A stretch of 64,000 bases of DNA from Pseudomonas sp. HOU2 (GTDB lineage: Bacteria; Pseudomonadota; Gammaproteobacteria; Pseudomonadales; Pseudomonadaceae): contig NZ_CP160398.1 of the NCBI RefSeq assembly GCF_040729435.1, forward strand, positions 1,798,001 to 1,862,000. Direction: 5' to 3'. Shown here one piece after another: positions 50,829-60,021 of the stretch; position 1 is the first letter of the stretch, and each line of letters starts with the position of its first letter. Under the pieces are notes generated by a model, which saw nothing but the letters and a program-made list of their open reading frames with translations, did not search any database and was not told where the DNA came from. The translations under genes and the position numbers were made by a program.

Positions 50829-52718
50829 ATGAACAAAAACCTGCGCTTCAGCCATAAAATTTTGCTTGCCGCCGCCCTCATCGTCATCGCCGCTTTCGCC
50901 TCGTTCACGCTGTACAACGACTGGCTGCAACGCAACGCGATCCGCGATGACCTGAACAACTATCTCAACGAGATGGGCGAAGTCACCGCCGACAACATCC
51001 AGACCTGGCTCAACGGGCGCATTCTGCTGGTCGAGAACGCCGCGCAGAACATCGCCATCAACCCGGAACCGGCCAACGTCGCCAGCCTGCTGGAACAGAA
51101 GTCCCTGACCTCGACGTTCATGGCCACTTACCTGGGCGATGCCACTGGCCACTTCACCATCCGCCCGGACGTGAAGATGCCTGACGGCTTCGATCCACGG
51201 GTGCGCCCTTGGTATAAAGGGGCCGAGAGCAGCAGCGCCTCGACCCTGACCGAACCATACATCGACGCCGCCACCGGGCAGTTGATCATCTCCATCGCCA
51301 CCGCCTCGAAAAAAGCCGGCCAGAGCGTCGGCGTGGTCGGCGGCGACCTGAGCCTGCAAACCCTGGTCGACACCCTCACCGCGCGGGACTTTTCCGGTAT
51401 GGGCTACGCGTTCCTGGTCAGCGCCGACGGCAAGATCCTCGTGCACCCGGACAAGGCACTGGTGATGAAATCACTGAAAGAAGCCTATCCGCAGGACACT
51501 CCGCACATCAGCAGCGACTTCAGTGAAATCACTGTCGATGGCAAGACTCGCATCGTCAGCTTCACCCCGATCAAAGGCCTGCCGTCGGTGAACTGGTACA
51601 TCGGCCTGTCGGTGGACAAGGACAAAGCCTTCTCGATGCTCAGTGAGTTCCGCACCTCGGCGGTGATTGCCACGGTGATTGCGGTGGTGATCATCATTGC
51701 GCTGCTGGGCATGCTGATTCGCCTGCTGATCCAGCCGCTGCACGTCATGACCCGCGCCATGGAAGACATCGCCGATGGCGAAGGCGACCTGACCAAGCGC
51801 CTGACCATCGTCAATAACGATGAGTTCGGCGTGCTGGGTACCGCCTTCAACCGTTTCGTCGAGCGTATTCACGGCTCGATCCGTGAAGTGTCGTCGGCCA
51901 CCGGGCAGGTCAACGAGGTCGCGTTGCGCGTGGTCGCCGCGTCCAACTCGTCGATGTACAACTCCGACCAGCAAGCCTCACGCACCAGCAGCGTCGCCGC
52001 CGCGATCAATCAACTGGGCGCCGCCGCCCAGGAAATCGCCCGCAACGCCGCGCAAGCCTCGAACCAGGCCAGCGACGCCCGTGGTCTGGCCGAAGACGGC
52101 CAGCAAGTGGTGGATCGCAGCATCAAGGCGATGAATCAACTGTCGAGCATGCTCAGCGCCTCCAGCACCAACATCGAGTCGCTGAACAGCAAAACCGTGA
52201 ACATCGGGCAGATCCTCGAAGTGATCACCAGCATCTCCCAGCAGACCAACCTGCTGGCACTCAACGCCGCCATCGAAGCGGCGCGTGCCGGTGAAGCCGG
52301 ACGTGGTTTTGCCGTGGTCGCCGACGAAGTGCGCAACCTGGCGCACCGCACCCAGGAATCGGCGCAGCAGGTGCAGACCATGATCGAGGAGCTGCAAGTC
52401 GGCGCCCGAGAGTCGGTGAGCACCATGAGCGACAGCCAGCGCCACAGCCAGGACAGCGTGGAAATCGCCAACCTCGCCGGCGAACGCCTGAACAGCGTGA
52501 CCCAGCGCATCGGCGAGATCGACGGGATGAACCAGTCGGTGGCAACAGCGACCGAGGAGCAGACCGCGGTGGTGGAGTCCATCAACGTCGACATCACCGA
52601 GATCAATACGCTGAACCAGGAAGGTGTCGAGAACCTGCAGGCGACCCTGCGCGCCTGTTCGGATCTGGAGCAGCAGGCTTCGCGCCTGAAGCAGCTGGTC
52701 GGCAGTTTCCGCATCTAA
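50829..52718 (+). CDS. Methyl-accepting chemotaxis protein with dCache domain (Pct-like amino-acid receptor)
   Basis: A 629-residue receptor: transmembrane helix (about residues 9-30), dCache_1 sensor (about 35-275), second helix (about 278-300), HAMP (about 301-355) and signalling domain with hairpin tip [21 protein letters not shown]. The sensor has the amino-acid-binding pattern [10 protein letters not shown] ... [15 protein letters not shown] ... GVVGGDLS with the conserved Arg, Trp, Tyr and Asp, as in PctA/PctB and P. fluorescens CtaA/CtaB. It likely senses L-amino acids from roots. Confidence 0.9.
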   Translation: MNKNLRFSHKILLAAALIVIAAFASFTLYNDWLQRNAIRDDLNNYLNEMGEVTADNIQTWLNGRILLVENAAQNIAINPEPANVASLLEQKSLTSTFMATYLGDATGHFTIRPDVKMPDGFDPRVRPWYKGAESSSASTLTEPYIDAATGQLIISIATASKKAGQSVGVVGGDLSLQTLVDTLTARDFSGMGYAFLVSADGKILVHPDKALVMKSLKEAYPQDTPHISSDFSEITVDGKTRIVSFTPIKGLPSVNWYIGLSVDKDKAFSMLSEFRTSAVIATVIAVVIIIALLGMLIRLLIQPLHVMTRAMEDIADGEGDLTKRLTIVNNDEFGVLGTAFNRFVERIHGSIREVSSATGQVNEVALRVVAASNSSMYNSDQQASRTSSVAAAINQLGAAAQEIARNAAQASNQASDARGLAEDGQQVVDRSIKAMNQLSSMLSASSTNIESLNSKTVNIGQILEVITSISQQTNLLALNAAIEAARAGEAGRGFAVVADEVRNLAHRTQESAQQVQTMIEELQVGARESVSTMSDSQRHSQDSVEIANLAGERLNSVTQRIGEIDGMNQSVATATEEQTAVVESINVDITEINTLNQEGVENLQATLRACSDLEQQASRLKQLVGSFRI

Positions 52719-52722
52719 GATC

Positions 52723-52800
52723 AAAAGATCGCAGCCTGCGGCAGCTCCTACAGGGTGAACACACATCCTGTGTAGGAGCTGCCGCAGGCTGCGATCTTTT
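52723..52800. repeat. REP doublet, family B, copy 3
   Basis: AAAAGATCGCAGCCTGCGGC and inverse partner ending GCTGCGATCTTTT, right after the chemoreceptor stop, ahead of the glycosyltransferase operon. Confidence 0.85.
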
Positions 52801-52892
52801 TGCCCTGGAGACCCACCGCGTATTCCCGACCGAACATCTATTCTGGATAAAGGTCAACCAAGGGAGTGCAACGCAGCGGAGGGTTGATCACT

Positions 52893-54005
52893 GTGCATAT
52901 CGCCGACATCACCATGTTCTACGCCCCGGCCAGCGGCGGCGTACGCACCTATCTGGACGCCAAGCATCGTCGGCTGGGCGTCAAACCCGGGATTCGCCAC
53001 AGCCTGCTGATCCCCGGCGCGCACTTGAGTGAACACGATGGCGTCTACACGGTGCCTGCTCCCGCCCTGCCCTTCGGCAAGGGTTACCGCTTCCCCGTGC
53101 GTCTCGCCCCCTGGCGCAACGTCCTGCAGGATTTGCAGCCGGAGCTGATCGAAGTCGGCGATCCGTACCTGACGGCCTGGGCGGCGCTGGATGCACGACG
53201 GCAACTGGACGTGCCGGTGATCGGCTTTTATCACTCGGATCTGCCGTTGCTGGTGGGTAACCGCATGGGTCATTGGGTCACGCCGAATGTCGAGGCGTAC
53301 GTCAGCAAACTGTATGGCAACTTCGACCGGGTGCTGGCGCCGAGTCAGGTGATGGCCGACAAGCTCCGGGGCCTGGGAGTACACAACGTCTTCGTGCAGC
53401 CGCTCGGGGTCGATCTGCAGACCTTCCATCCTGACGCCCGCGACAACGGTTTGCGCGCCGAACTGGGGATTGCCGAAGACACCCGCCTGCTGATCTTCGC
53501 CGGGCGCGGATCCAAAGAGAAGAACCTGCCGATACTGCTCAAATGCATGCAACGTCTCGGCCCACGCTATCACCTGCTGCTGGTCGGTTCATCGATGCCC
53601 GCTGTGGTTCCGGACAATGTCAGCGTGATCGACGGGTTCTGTCCCGCCGCCACCGTCGCAAGGTTGATGGCCAGCGCCGACGCCCTGCTGCATGCCGGCG
53701 ATCAGGAAACCTTCGGTCTGGTGATCCTCGAAGCCATGGCCTGCGGGATTCCGGTGGTCGCGGTGGCGGCCGGTGCGTTTGAAGAAATCGTTGCCGAAGA
53801 CTGTGGCTTGCTCTGTGCGCCGAACAACCCGCAAGCCATGGCCAATGCGGTGCGCGAGCTGTTCAGTCGCGGCTGCGTGAAACTCGGCCAACAAGCCCGG
53901 CAACACGTCGAACGGCGTTATTCCTGGGACAGCGTGGTTGACAGCCTGCTCGGCCATTACCACGCGGTGCTCGGTCACTCGCTGCCAAGGGTGGCCAATG
54001 GCTGA
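52893..54005 (+). CDS. Glycosyltransferase, GT4 family
   Basis: A 370-residue GT-B glycosyltransferase. The N-terminal acceptor domain begins HIADITMFYAPASGGVRTYL, and the C-terminal nucleotide-sugar domain has GRGSKEKNLPIL and the E-x7-E signature ETFGLVILEAMACG. The GTG at 52893, after GGAGGGTTGATC, fits the family start. It overlaps the deacetylase gene by 8 nt. The acceptor is unknown, probably an envelope lipid (inference from the operon). Confidence 0.85.
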   Translation: MHIADITMFYAPASGGVRTYLDAKHRRLGVKPGIRHSLLIPGAHLSEHDGVYTVPAPALPFGKGYRFPVRLAPWRNVLQDLQPELIEVGDPYLTAWAALDARRQLDVPVIGFYHSDLPLLVGNRMGHWVTPNVEAYVSKLYGNFDRVLAPSQVMADKLRGLGVHNVFVQPLGVDLQTFHPDARDNGLRAELGIAEDTRLLIFAGRGSKEKNLPILLKCMQRLGPRYHLLLVGSSMPAVVPDNVSVIDGFCPAATVARLMASADALLHAGDQETFGLVILEAMACGIPVVAVAAGAFEEIVAEDCGLLCAPNNPQAMANAVRELFSRGCVKLGQQARQHVERRYSWDSVVDSLLGHYHAVLGHSLPRVANG

Positions 54006-54774
54006 TTCCTTGAATGACCGCGCAGTGCTGCTGGTGCTGCACGACGTGGCGCCGTCGACGTGGGCGGATTATCGGCCGTTTGTCGAGGCGGTCGATGCAA
54101 TGGGTGGCGTGCCGATGACCTGGCTGGTCGTTCCGGATTTCCATGGTCACGACGCACTTGAGGATCATCCCGCGTTTTGCCGAATGCTCGGCGAGCGGCT
54201 GGCCCTTGGCGATGAACTGGCTTTGCACGGCTATTACCATGACGACCGCGAACCGACACCGACCACACCGCGCGACTGGTTCATGCGCCGGATCTACACT
54301 CACGAAGGCGAGTTTTATCGCCTGTCCCGCGAAGCCGCCCTGGCTCGCCTGCACGACGGCATTGAACTGTTCCGGCACAATGAATGGCCGTTGCACGGCT
54401 TCGTCGCCCCGGCATGGCTGATGAGCGAGGGCACGCGCCAGGCGCTTCGTGAAACACCATTGCGCTACAGCAGCGACCCGCAACATCTTTATCAATTGCC
54501 GGATTTCACCCCGATCAACGCCCCCGGTCTGGTCTGGAGCGCGCGCAGTGCCTGGCGCCGGGGTCTGTCAAAACTTGTCAGCGAGCAACGCGAACAGCGG
54601 TGGCGCGACGCACCGGTGATTCGTCTAGGCTTGCACCCGGTAGACATGCGCCACGCCTTCGCACGTGATTACTGGCTACGAACCCTTGAACGGCTGCTGG
54701 CAGAAGGACGCACGCCCATGACCAAAATCGACTGGCTCAGCAAGCAACGCGGGCGAATGGAGCGCGCTGCATGA
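53998..54774 (+). CDS. Polysaccharide deacetylase-like protein (DUF2334)
   Basis: A 258-residue NodB-like deacetylase-fold protein. VLLVLHDVAPSTW near residue 10 carries the first Asp, LALHGYYHDDRE (about 75-86) the metal His pair, and GFVAPAWLMSEG and IRLGLHPVDMRH follow. DUF2334 members are putative sugar deacetylases. ATG 53998 is the likely start; the frame continues upstream without similarity. It overlaps the genes on both sides. Confidence 0.82.
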   Translation: MADSLNDRAVLLVLHDVAPSTWADYRPFVEAVDAMGGVPMTWLVVPDFHGHDALEDHPAFCRMLGERLALGDELALHGYYHDDREPTPTTPRDWFMRRIYTHEGEFYRLSREAALARLHDGIELFRHNEWPLHGFVAPAWLMSEGTRQALRETPLRYSSDPQHLYQLPDFTPINAPGLVWSARSAWRRGLSKLVSEQREQRWRDAPVIRLGLHPVDMRHAFARDYWLRTLERLLAEGRTPMTKIDWLSKQRGRMERAA

Positions 54775-55790
54775 GTCGCGGCATTGTGCTGTTGATCGGC
54801 CTGCTCGCTGCTGTACTGATCCCGGTGTTGCTCGGCGGCGGCGAGATCGGTGCGCGCCTGCAGAACTTTCCGCTGCAATGGCTGCTGATCATGTTCGGCA
54901 TGATTCTGCTCTGCTGGGGCATCAACACTCTGCGCTTGCGCCTGTTGCTGGGCGATCAACGCGAACGGGTAACACCGCTGAAAAGCCTCGGCGTGGTGAT
55001 GGCCGCGGAGTTTGCCTACTGCGCCACGCCCGGCGGCAGTGGCGGGCCGCTGACGATCATGGCGTTGCTGGCGCGCAGCGGTGTGCGCCCGGCCCGTGGC
55101 AGTGCGGTGTTTGCCATGGATCAGTTGAGCGATCTGCTGTTCTTTCTCTGTGCCTTGAGCGGCATCCTGATTTACGCCTTGTTTCAGCACCTCAGTGACC
55201 GCCTCGAATGGTTGCTGATGGTCAGTGCGGTGTCGCTGTTCGGTGGGCTGTTCAGTTGCGTGCTGCTGGCGCGCTACCACCGCCGCCTGATCCTTTTAAG
55301 CGGGCGCCTGCTCGCTCGCCTGAACGTGCGGCCCGCCACTCGCCGGCGCTGGGCACGCAAGCTGCTGCATTTTCTCGCCGCGTTCATCGATACGCTCAAG
55401 TTGCCGTGGCCGACCCTGATCAAAGTCTTCGCCCTGACCTGCGTGCACTGGCTGCTGCGCTACAGCGTGCTGTACCTGGCCTTGCGCGGGCTGGGTGCAG
55501 ACCTGCAATGGGCCTGGAGTTTTCTGGTGCAGATGCTGTCGCTGGGGGCTGGTCAAATGAGCCTGCTGCCCGGTGGCGCTGGGGCGGCAGAACTGACCTC
55601 GGCGGCGCTGCTGGCGCCGATGGTCGGCAAATCCACCGCAGCGGCAGCGATCCTGATCTGGCGGGTGGTGACGTTCTATTTCTATCTGGTGGTGGGCGGG
55701 CCGGTGTTTCTATTGATGCTCGGGCGGCCATTGCTCAAGAAGCTGTTGAAGATCAGGCAGGCTTCTCAGGTTCGTCCGCCTTCTCCTTGA
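54771..55790 (+). CDS. UPF0104/LPG synthase-type flippase-like membrane protein
   Basis: A 339-residue protein with about eight hydrophobic helices, of the AglD/MprF-like TIGR00374 group (EFAYCATPGGSGGPLTIMALL and SLGAGQMSLLPGGAGAAELTSAALL). It shares ATGA with the deacetylase stop. With the glycosyltransferase and deacetylase it probably completes a small glycolipid-building and translocating operon. Confidence 0.8.
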   Translation: MSRGIVLLIGLLAAVLIPVLLGGGEIGARLQNFPLQWLLIMFGMILLCWGINTLRLRLLLGDQRERVTPLKSLGVVMAAEFAYCATPGGSGGPLTIMALLARSGVRPARGSAVFAMDQLSDLLFFLCALSGILIYALFQHLSDRLEWLLMVSAVSLFGGLFSCVLLARYHRRLILLSGRLLARLNVRPATRRRWARKLLHFLAAFIDTLKLPWPTLIKVFALTCVHWLLRYSVLYLALRGLGADLQWAWSFLVQMLSLGAGQMSLLPGGAGAAELTSAALLAPMVGKSTAAAAILIWRVVTFYFYLVVGGPVFLLMLGRPLLKKLLKIRQASQVRPPSP

Positions 55791-55929
55791 GCTGCTCCCA
55801 CAACTCGGCAGCCCCGGGAAACTCGGTGCCATCCTCCGGACTGAGGTCATCCGGGTCGTAGCGGCTCAGACAACCTTCGCCCAATGTGGCAGGTGCTTTC
55901 GAAGTGGCTTTGTCCAGTGGATCGCTCAC
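55753..55929 (-). CDS. Small acidic protein, 58 residues
   Basis: A GTG start at 55929 preceded by GAGGAACCGCCC, then 58 codons: MSDPLDKATSKAP, GEGCLSRYDPDDLSPEDG, ELWEQLKEKADEPEKPA. It is strongly acidic, with a short helix and disordered ends. Its 3' end overlaps the plus-strand flippase gene by 38 nt. The good ribosome site, clean codon use and proteobacterial small-protein look support a real gene. The function is unknown. It lies after purU on the same strand but behind a terminator. Confidence 0.65.
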   Translation of the reverse strand: MSDPLDKATSKAPATLGEGCLSRYDPDDLSPEDGTEFPGAAELWEQLKEKADEPEKPA

Positions 55930-55954
55930 GGGCGGTTCCTCAACGGCTGAAACG

Positions 55955-55988
55955 AAAAAAGGCCTGGGACGATTGAACGCCCAGGCCC
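55955..55988 (-). terminator. Terminator of purU
   Basis: The minus strand reads GGCCTGGG...CCCAGGCC followed by TTTTTT, 29 nt beyond the purU stop. Confidence 0.88.
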
Positions 55989-56016
55989 TTCTTTATTCAA
56001 GTACGCGCAGATTCGA

Positions 56017-56865
56017 TCAGAACACCACGGTCTTGTTGCCGTGCACCAGCACGCGATCTTCGAGGTGATAACGCAGGCCACGGGCCAACACCATCTTCTC
56101 GACGTCACGGCCGAAACGCACCATGTCTTCGATGCTGTCGCTGTGGCTGACACGCACCACATCCTGCTCAATGATCGGACCGGCGTCCAGCTCTTCGGTC
56201 ACGTAGTGGCAGGTTGCGCCGATCAGCTTCACGCCGCGCAGCGACGCCTGATGGTATGGCTTGGCACCAACGAACGACGGCAGGAAGCTGTGGTGAATGT
56301 TGATCACCTTGTGCGCGTATTCGCGGCACAGCGCCGGCGGCAGGATCTGCATGTAGCGCGCCAGTACCACCACTTCGGCATCGTGCTGTTTGACCAGACG
56401 CGAGACTTCGGCGAAGGCCGGCTCCTTGTCCTGCGGGTTGACCGGGACATGGTAATAAGGAATGCCGTGCCACTCGACCATGCTGCGCAGGTCGTTGTGG
56501 TTGGAAATCACGCAGGAAATTTCGCAATCGAGCTCGTCGCTGTGCCAGCGGTGCAGCAAGTCGGCCAGGCAGTGGGATTCGCGGCTGGCCATCAACACCA
56601 CGCGTTTCTTCTGCTCGGTGTCGGTGATGCGCCAGTCCATCGAAAACTCTTCGGCGATCGGCGCAAACTTCTCGCGCAGCACTTCAATACCGAACGGCAG
56701 CGAATCGGCGCGGATCTCGTGACGCATGAAGAACCAGCCATTCTGATTATCCGAATGGTGGCTCGCTTCGGTGATCCAACCGTTGTGGGATGCCAGAAAG
56801 TTACTGACTTTGGCAACGATGCCAACGCGGTCAGGGCAGGAAATCACCAACCGAAAGGTGCGCAT
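56017..56865 (-). CDS. purU: Formyltetrahydrofolate deformylase
   Basis: A 282-residue enzyme: N-terminal ACT domain (about residues 1-80, FRLVISCPDRVGIVAKVSNFLASHNG) and a formyltransferase-like catalytic domain with HHSFLPSFVGAKPYHQA and GATCHYVTEELDAGPIIEQ. It hydrolyses 10-formyl-THF to THF and formate, balancing one-carbon pools. ATG 56865 is the family start. It precedes mvaT on the opposite strand, as in P. aeruginosa. Confidence 0.95.
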   Translation of the reverse strand: MRTFRLVISCPDRVGIVAKVSNFLASHNGWITEASHHSDNQNGWFFMRHEIRADSLPFGIEVLREKFAPIAEEFSMDWRITDTEQKKRVVLMASRESHCLADLLHRWHSDELDCEISCVISNHNDLRSMVEWHGIPYYHVPVNPQDKEPAFAEVSRLVKQHDAEVVVLARYMQILPPALCREYAHKVINIHHSFLPSFVGAKPYHQASLRGVKLIGATCHYVTEELDAGPIIEQDVVRVSHSDSIEDMVRFGRDVEKMVLARGLRYHLEDRVLVHGNKTVVF

Positions 56866-57202
56866 GGGGGGGAAACTCCAGAACTTCGCAAAGGCGGCCA
56901 TTCTAGCGACTGTGCGCGGAAACTGCAGTATTGATGACCACATCCCCGCAGGCAGGCCCGATTCGCGGCGTCTGACGCCACGCGCGGCAAAACTATAGTC
57001 CTGCAGTGAAGCTGTTCGGCCAGATAATTGTGAATACTCGTGATGACTGCATCACATTATTTAAATGACCATTCAATTCAACGGTTATTCCACGTAACTA
57101 ATTCAAATAAAAAAACCGGTTAAATGTTTACTTGATGAAACAGCCTGACTATTATTGCGGCACTGTCCCTGCCATTCAACACATCCGCATAAGGTAGTTA
57201 CC
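56866..57202. promoter_or_regulatory. AT-rich divergent promoter region of mvaT
   Basis: The gap between purU and mvaT is visibly AT-rich in its right half (about 57040-57150, including AATTCAAATAAAAAAACCGG). Such DNA is the preferred target of H-NS-type proteins, consistent with mvaT autoregulation. A ribosome site AAGGTAGTTACC precedes mvaT. Confidence 0.5.
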
Positions 57203-57580
57203 ATGTCCTTGATCAACGAATATCGCGCCACCGAAGAAGCAATCAAAGAGCTGCAAGCGCGTTTGAAGAACCTGTCGCAAGACGACAAATTGCAAGCCGA
57301 GCTGGAATTCGAAGGCAAACTGCGCACCCTGATGGGCGAATACTCCAAGTCCCTGCGCGACATCATCGCCCTGCTGGATCCGGAATCGAAAACCAAGGGC
57401 ACCCGTGGCGCCGCAGTCAAAACTACCGGCACCAAGCGCGCGCGCAAAGTTAAACAATACAAAAACCCGCACAACGGCGAAGTCATCGAAACCAAAGGTG
57501 GCAACCACAAGACTCTGAAAGAGTGGAAAGCCAAGTGGGGCGGTGACGTGGTTGAAGGCTGGGCTACCCTGCTGGGCTAA
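57203..57580 (+). CDS. mvaT: H-NS-family xenogeneic silencer MvaT
   Basis: A 125-residue MvaT: N-terminal coiled-coil oligomerisation domain (SLINEYRATEEAIKELQARL) and C-terminal AT-rich DNA-binding domain (RARKVKQYKNPHNGEVIETK, KTLKEWKAKWG). It silences AT-rich foreign genes, which may include the AT-rich accessory operon in this window (inference). ATG 57203 is the family start. Confidence 0.97.
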   Translation: MSLINEYRATEEAIKELQARLKNLSQDDKLQAELEFEGKLRTLMGEYSKSLRDIIALLDPESKTKGTRGAAVKTTGTKRARKVKQYKNPHNGEVIETKGGNHKTLKEWKAKWGGDVVEGWATLLG

Positions 57581-57618
57581 GCCGCAACGCCTGTCGCAGA
57601 CTGATTCTGCGGCCCATG

Positions 57619-57648
57619 AAAAACGCCAGCATATGCTGGCGTTTTTTT
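57619..57648. terminator. Bidirectional terminator mvaT/sbcB
   Basis: AAAAACGCCAGCATATGCTGGCGTTTTTTT, a perfect palindromic stem with A and T runs. Confidence 0.93.
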
Positions 57649-57683
57649 ATGCCCGGCATTTCACGGGCACACTATGTTCGATT

Positions 57684-59114
57684 TCAAAGATTCAAACGTT
57701 TGCGCAATGCCTGGACATAATTCTGCCACTCATTGAGCACTTGATTCTGTATCGGCGTAGCACTAAGCACCCATTGCTGCGCGGCCTCGGCAAAAGATTG
57801 CAGGGTATTAGGCGCGCCCATTTGCGGCTCGGACAAACGCTGCTGGCAGAATATTCTCCAGCGTTCTTGCTCCTCGGAATTCAACGTATCGGGAAAGTTA
57901 CGTGCGCGATATCGAAAGAGTAATTCCGGCAGACGTTCATCATCGAACGGCCAGTGTTCTTGCGCTAATTGCGCCGGATCAGCCGTCCTCACTTGCTCGC
58001 ATAGACGCCGGTCACGATCACCGATGAATCCATCGTACAACTGCTGTTCCGGATCTTCGCTCGGCGTGAAGTCTTCGCTGGCGTAAATCGCCGCGACTTT
58101 ATCTTTCCAGACTTGTTGTGCGTCACTTAGCCGCAGTGCACGCGCCTGATACAGCGCCATATCCAGACCCAGGCGCTGCTGATCGTCGGCGCGCAACACC
58201 GACAACGGCGCCACCACCGGGCAGCGATTGATGTGAATCAGTTTGAGCGGCACCGGCAGTTCACCCTCGGCGAGATCGTCGCGGCGGGTATACAGGCGCT
58301 GGCGCAGGGCTTCCGCATCCAGATCCAGCAAGCCTTGCGGATCGAGGTGCAGGTCACAGACGATCAGCGCATTGCGATTGCGCGGATGCCAGGCCAAGGG
58401 CAGCACCACACCGACATAGTGCCGCGCCGCCGAAAATCGTCCAGAGATATGCACCAGCGGTTGCAGCAGACGAATCTGATCCATGACCTTCTGCTTGCTG
58501 CGCAGTTGAAACAGCCAGTCATACAACTTCGGCTGTTTCTCGCGGATCAACCGCGCCAGCGCGATGGTGGCGCGCACGTCCGAGAGCGCTTCGTGGGCAT
58601 GCCCATGGTCGATGTTGTTGGCGGCCGTCAGGCGTTCGAGCTTGAGGGTCACCTTGCCTTGGTCATCGGTTGGCCAGACCAGCCCCTCCGGGCGTAGCGC
58701 ATACGCGGCACGCACCACATCGATCAGGTCCCAGCGACTGTTGCCGCCCTGCCATTCACGGGCGTACGGATCGAAGAAATTGCGATAGAGACTGTAGCGG
58801 GTCATCTCGTCGTCGAAACGCAAGGTGTTGTAACCCGCGCCGCAAGTGCCGGGCGCCGCCAGTTGTGCGTGCACGCGGGTCATGAAGTCGGCTTCGCTCA
58901 GACCCTGTTCGGCGAGACGACTTGGGGTGATGCCGGTGATCGCGCACGCCGCCGGGTGCGGCAGGATGTCTTCGCTGGGCTGGCAGTAGAGGTTGACCGG
59001 TTCGTCGATTTCATTGAGGTCGTGGTCGGTGCGAATCCCGGCGACCTGCAGCGGACGGTCGTTGCGCGGATTGATGCCGGTGGTCTCGTAGTCGTACCAG
59101 AAGATTGAAGTCAC
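57684..59114 (-). CDS. sbcB: Exodeoxyribonuclease I
   Basis: A 476-residue 3'-5' single-strand exonuclease of the DnaQ superfamily. ExoI motif FWYDYETTGINPRNDRPLQ is at residues 5-23 (catalytic Asp and Glu); the later HEALSDVRATIALA supplies His and Asp. SH3-like and helical domains follow. It acts in recombination and mismatch repair. It is convergent with mvaT. Confidence 0.96.
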   Translation of the reverse strand: MTSIFWYDYETTGINPRNDRPLQVAGIRTDHDLNEIDEPVNLYCQPSEDILPHPAACAITGITPSRLAEQGLSEADFMTRVHAQLAAPGTCGAGYNTLRFDDEMTRYSLYRNFFDPYAREWQGGNSRWDLIDVVRAAYALRPEGLVWPTDDQGKVTLKLERLTAANNIDHGHAHEALSDVRATIALARLIREKQPKLYDWLFQLRSKQKVMDQIRLLQPLVHISGRFSAARHYVGVVLPLAWHPRNRNALIVCDLHLDPQGLLDLDAEALRQRLYTRRDDLAEGELPVPLKLIHINRCPVVAPLSVLRADDQQRLGLDMALYQARALRLSDAQQVWKDKVAAIYASEDFTPSEDPEQQLYDGFIGDRDRRLCEQVRTADPAQLAQEHWPFDDERLPELLFRYRARNFPDTLNSEEQERWRIFCQQRLSEPQMGAPNTLQSFAEAAQQWVLSATPIQNQVLNEWQNYVQALRKRLNL

Positions 59115-59295
59115 GGGCGGTTCCTGAACTGAAGATCGGCAAAGTCTAGGCGTTGAACGGCCGTCGCGGCCAGCGCTGTGTCATTCAACCACCGCGCATC
59201 ACACGATGTGCAATACATAGTTATGTCGTTTTCCCCCAAGAGGCTGCTAGCATCGGACGGACTTCGCATCCCGATCCGGCCCCATCAGGTAGCCC

Positions 59296-60021
59296 ATGCT
59301 CGAGAACACAGCACTGCCACGGAAAGCACCGCTGAACCCGCCACTCGATACCCGCTATCAAGTGGAAACGCCGGAGGGCATCGACCTGCCGTTGCGCCCG
59401 GCCGGTCTGATGGTGCGCAGCCTCGCCTTCGGCATCGACCTGGGCATTCGCGGGGCCATCCTCGGCGTGCTGTTTCTGCTGCTGGCGTTTCTCGGCAAGC
59501 TCGGCATCGGTCTCGGTTCGTTGCTGCTGTTTGCCGTCAGCTGGTGGTACATGGTGCTGTTCGAAGTGCTGCGTCAGGGCCGTTCGCCGGGCAAGCAATG
59601 GATGGGCCTGCGGGTGATCCACGATGACGGCACACCGATCGGCTGGTCGGCCTCGCTGCTGCGCAACCTGCTGCGTTTTGTCGATCTCTTGCCGTTCGGT
59701 TATGCCTTCGGCGCCATCAGTTGCCTGCAACATCCCACCTTCAAACGCCTCGGCGACATCGCCGCCGGCACCCTGGTGGTCTACAGCGAACGCGCCCTGC
59801 TCCGCCCGCAATTACCTGACGCCCAGCCACGCCGTTCACCGGTGCCGCTCAACCTCGGCGAACAACGCGCCCTGCTCGCCTTCGCCGAACGCCAGGCTGA
59901 ACTGTCGCCGGCGCGGGTCAACGAGCTGGCCGCGCTGCTCGCCCAACCGCTGCACATCACGGCGCCCAAAGCGGTCAGCGAACTCAATGGCATCGCCCGC
60001 GGCTTGTTGGGTCCGACATGA
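59296..60021 (+). CDS. RDD-family membrane protein, first gene of the MoxR-type operon
   Basis: A 241-residue protein with an RDD domain (about residues 35-170: LMVRSLAFGIDLGIRGAIL, GRSPGKQWMGLRVI, RNLLRFVDLLP) and a soluble C-terminal tail. The stop overlaps the next gene (ATGA). This module (RDD, SpoIIM-like, DUF4129, DUF4350, MoxR) is common in bacteria, and its role is largely unknown. Confidence 0.85.
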   Translation: MLENTALPRKAPLNPPLDTRYQVETPEGIDLPLRPAGLMVRSLAFGIDLGIRGAILGVLFLLLAFLGKLGIGLGSLLLFAVSWWYMVLFEVLRQGRSPGKQWMGLRVIHDDGTPIGWSASLLRNLLRFVDLLPFGYAFGAISCLQHPTFKRLGDIAAGTLVVYSERALLRPQLPDAQPRRSPVPLNLGEQRALLAFAERQAELSPARVNELAALLAQPLHITAPKAVSELNGIARGLLGPT

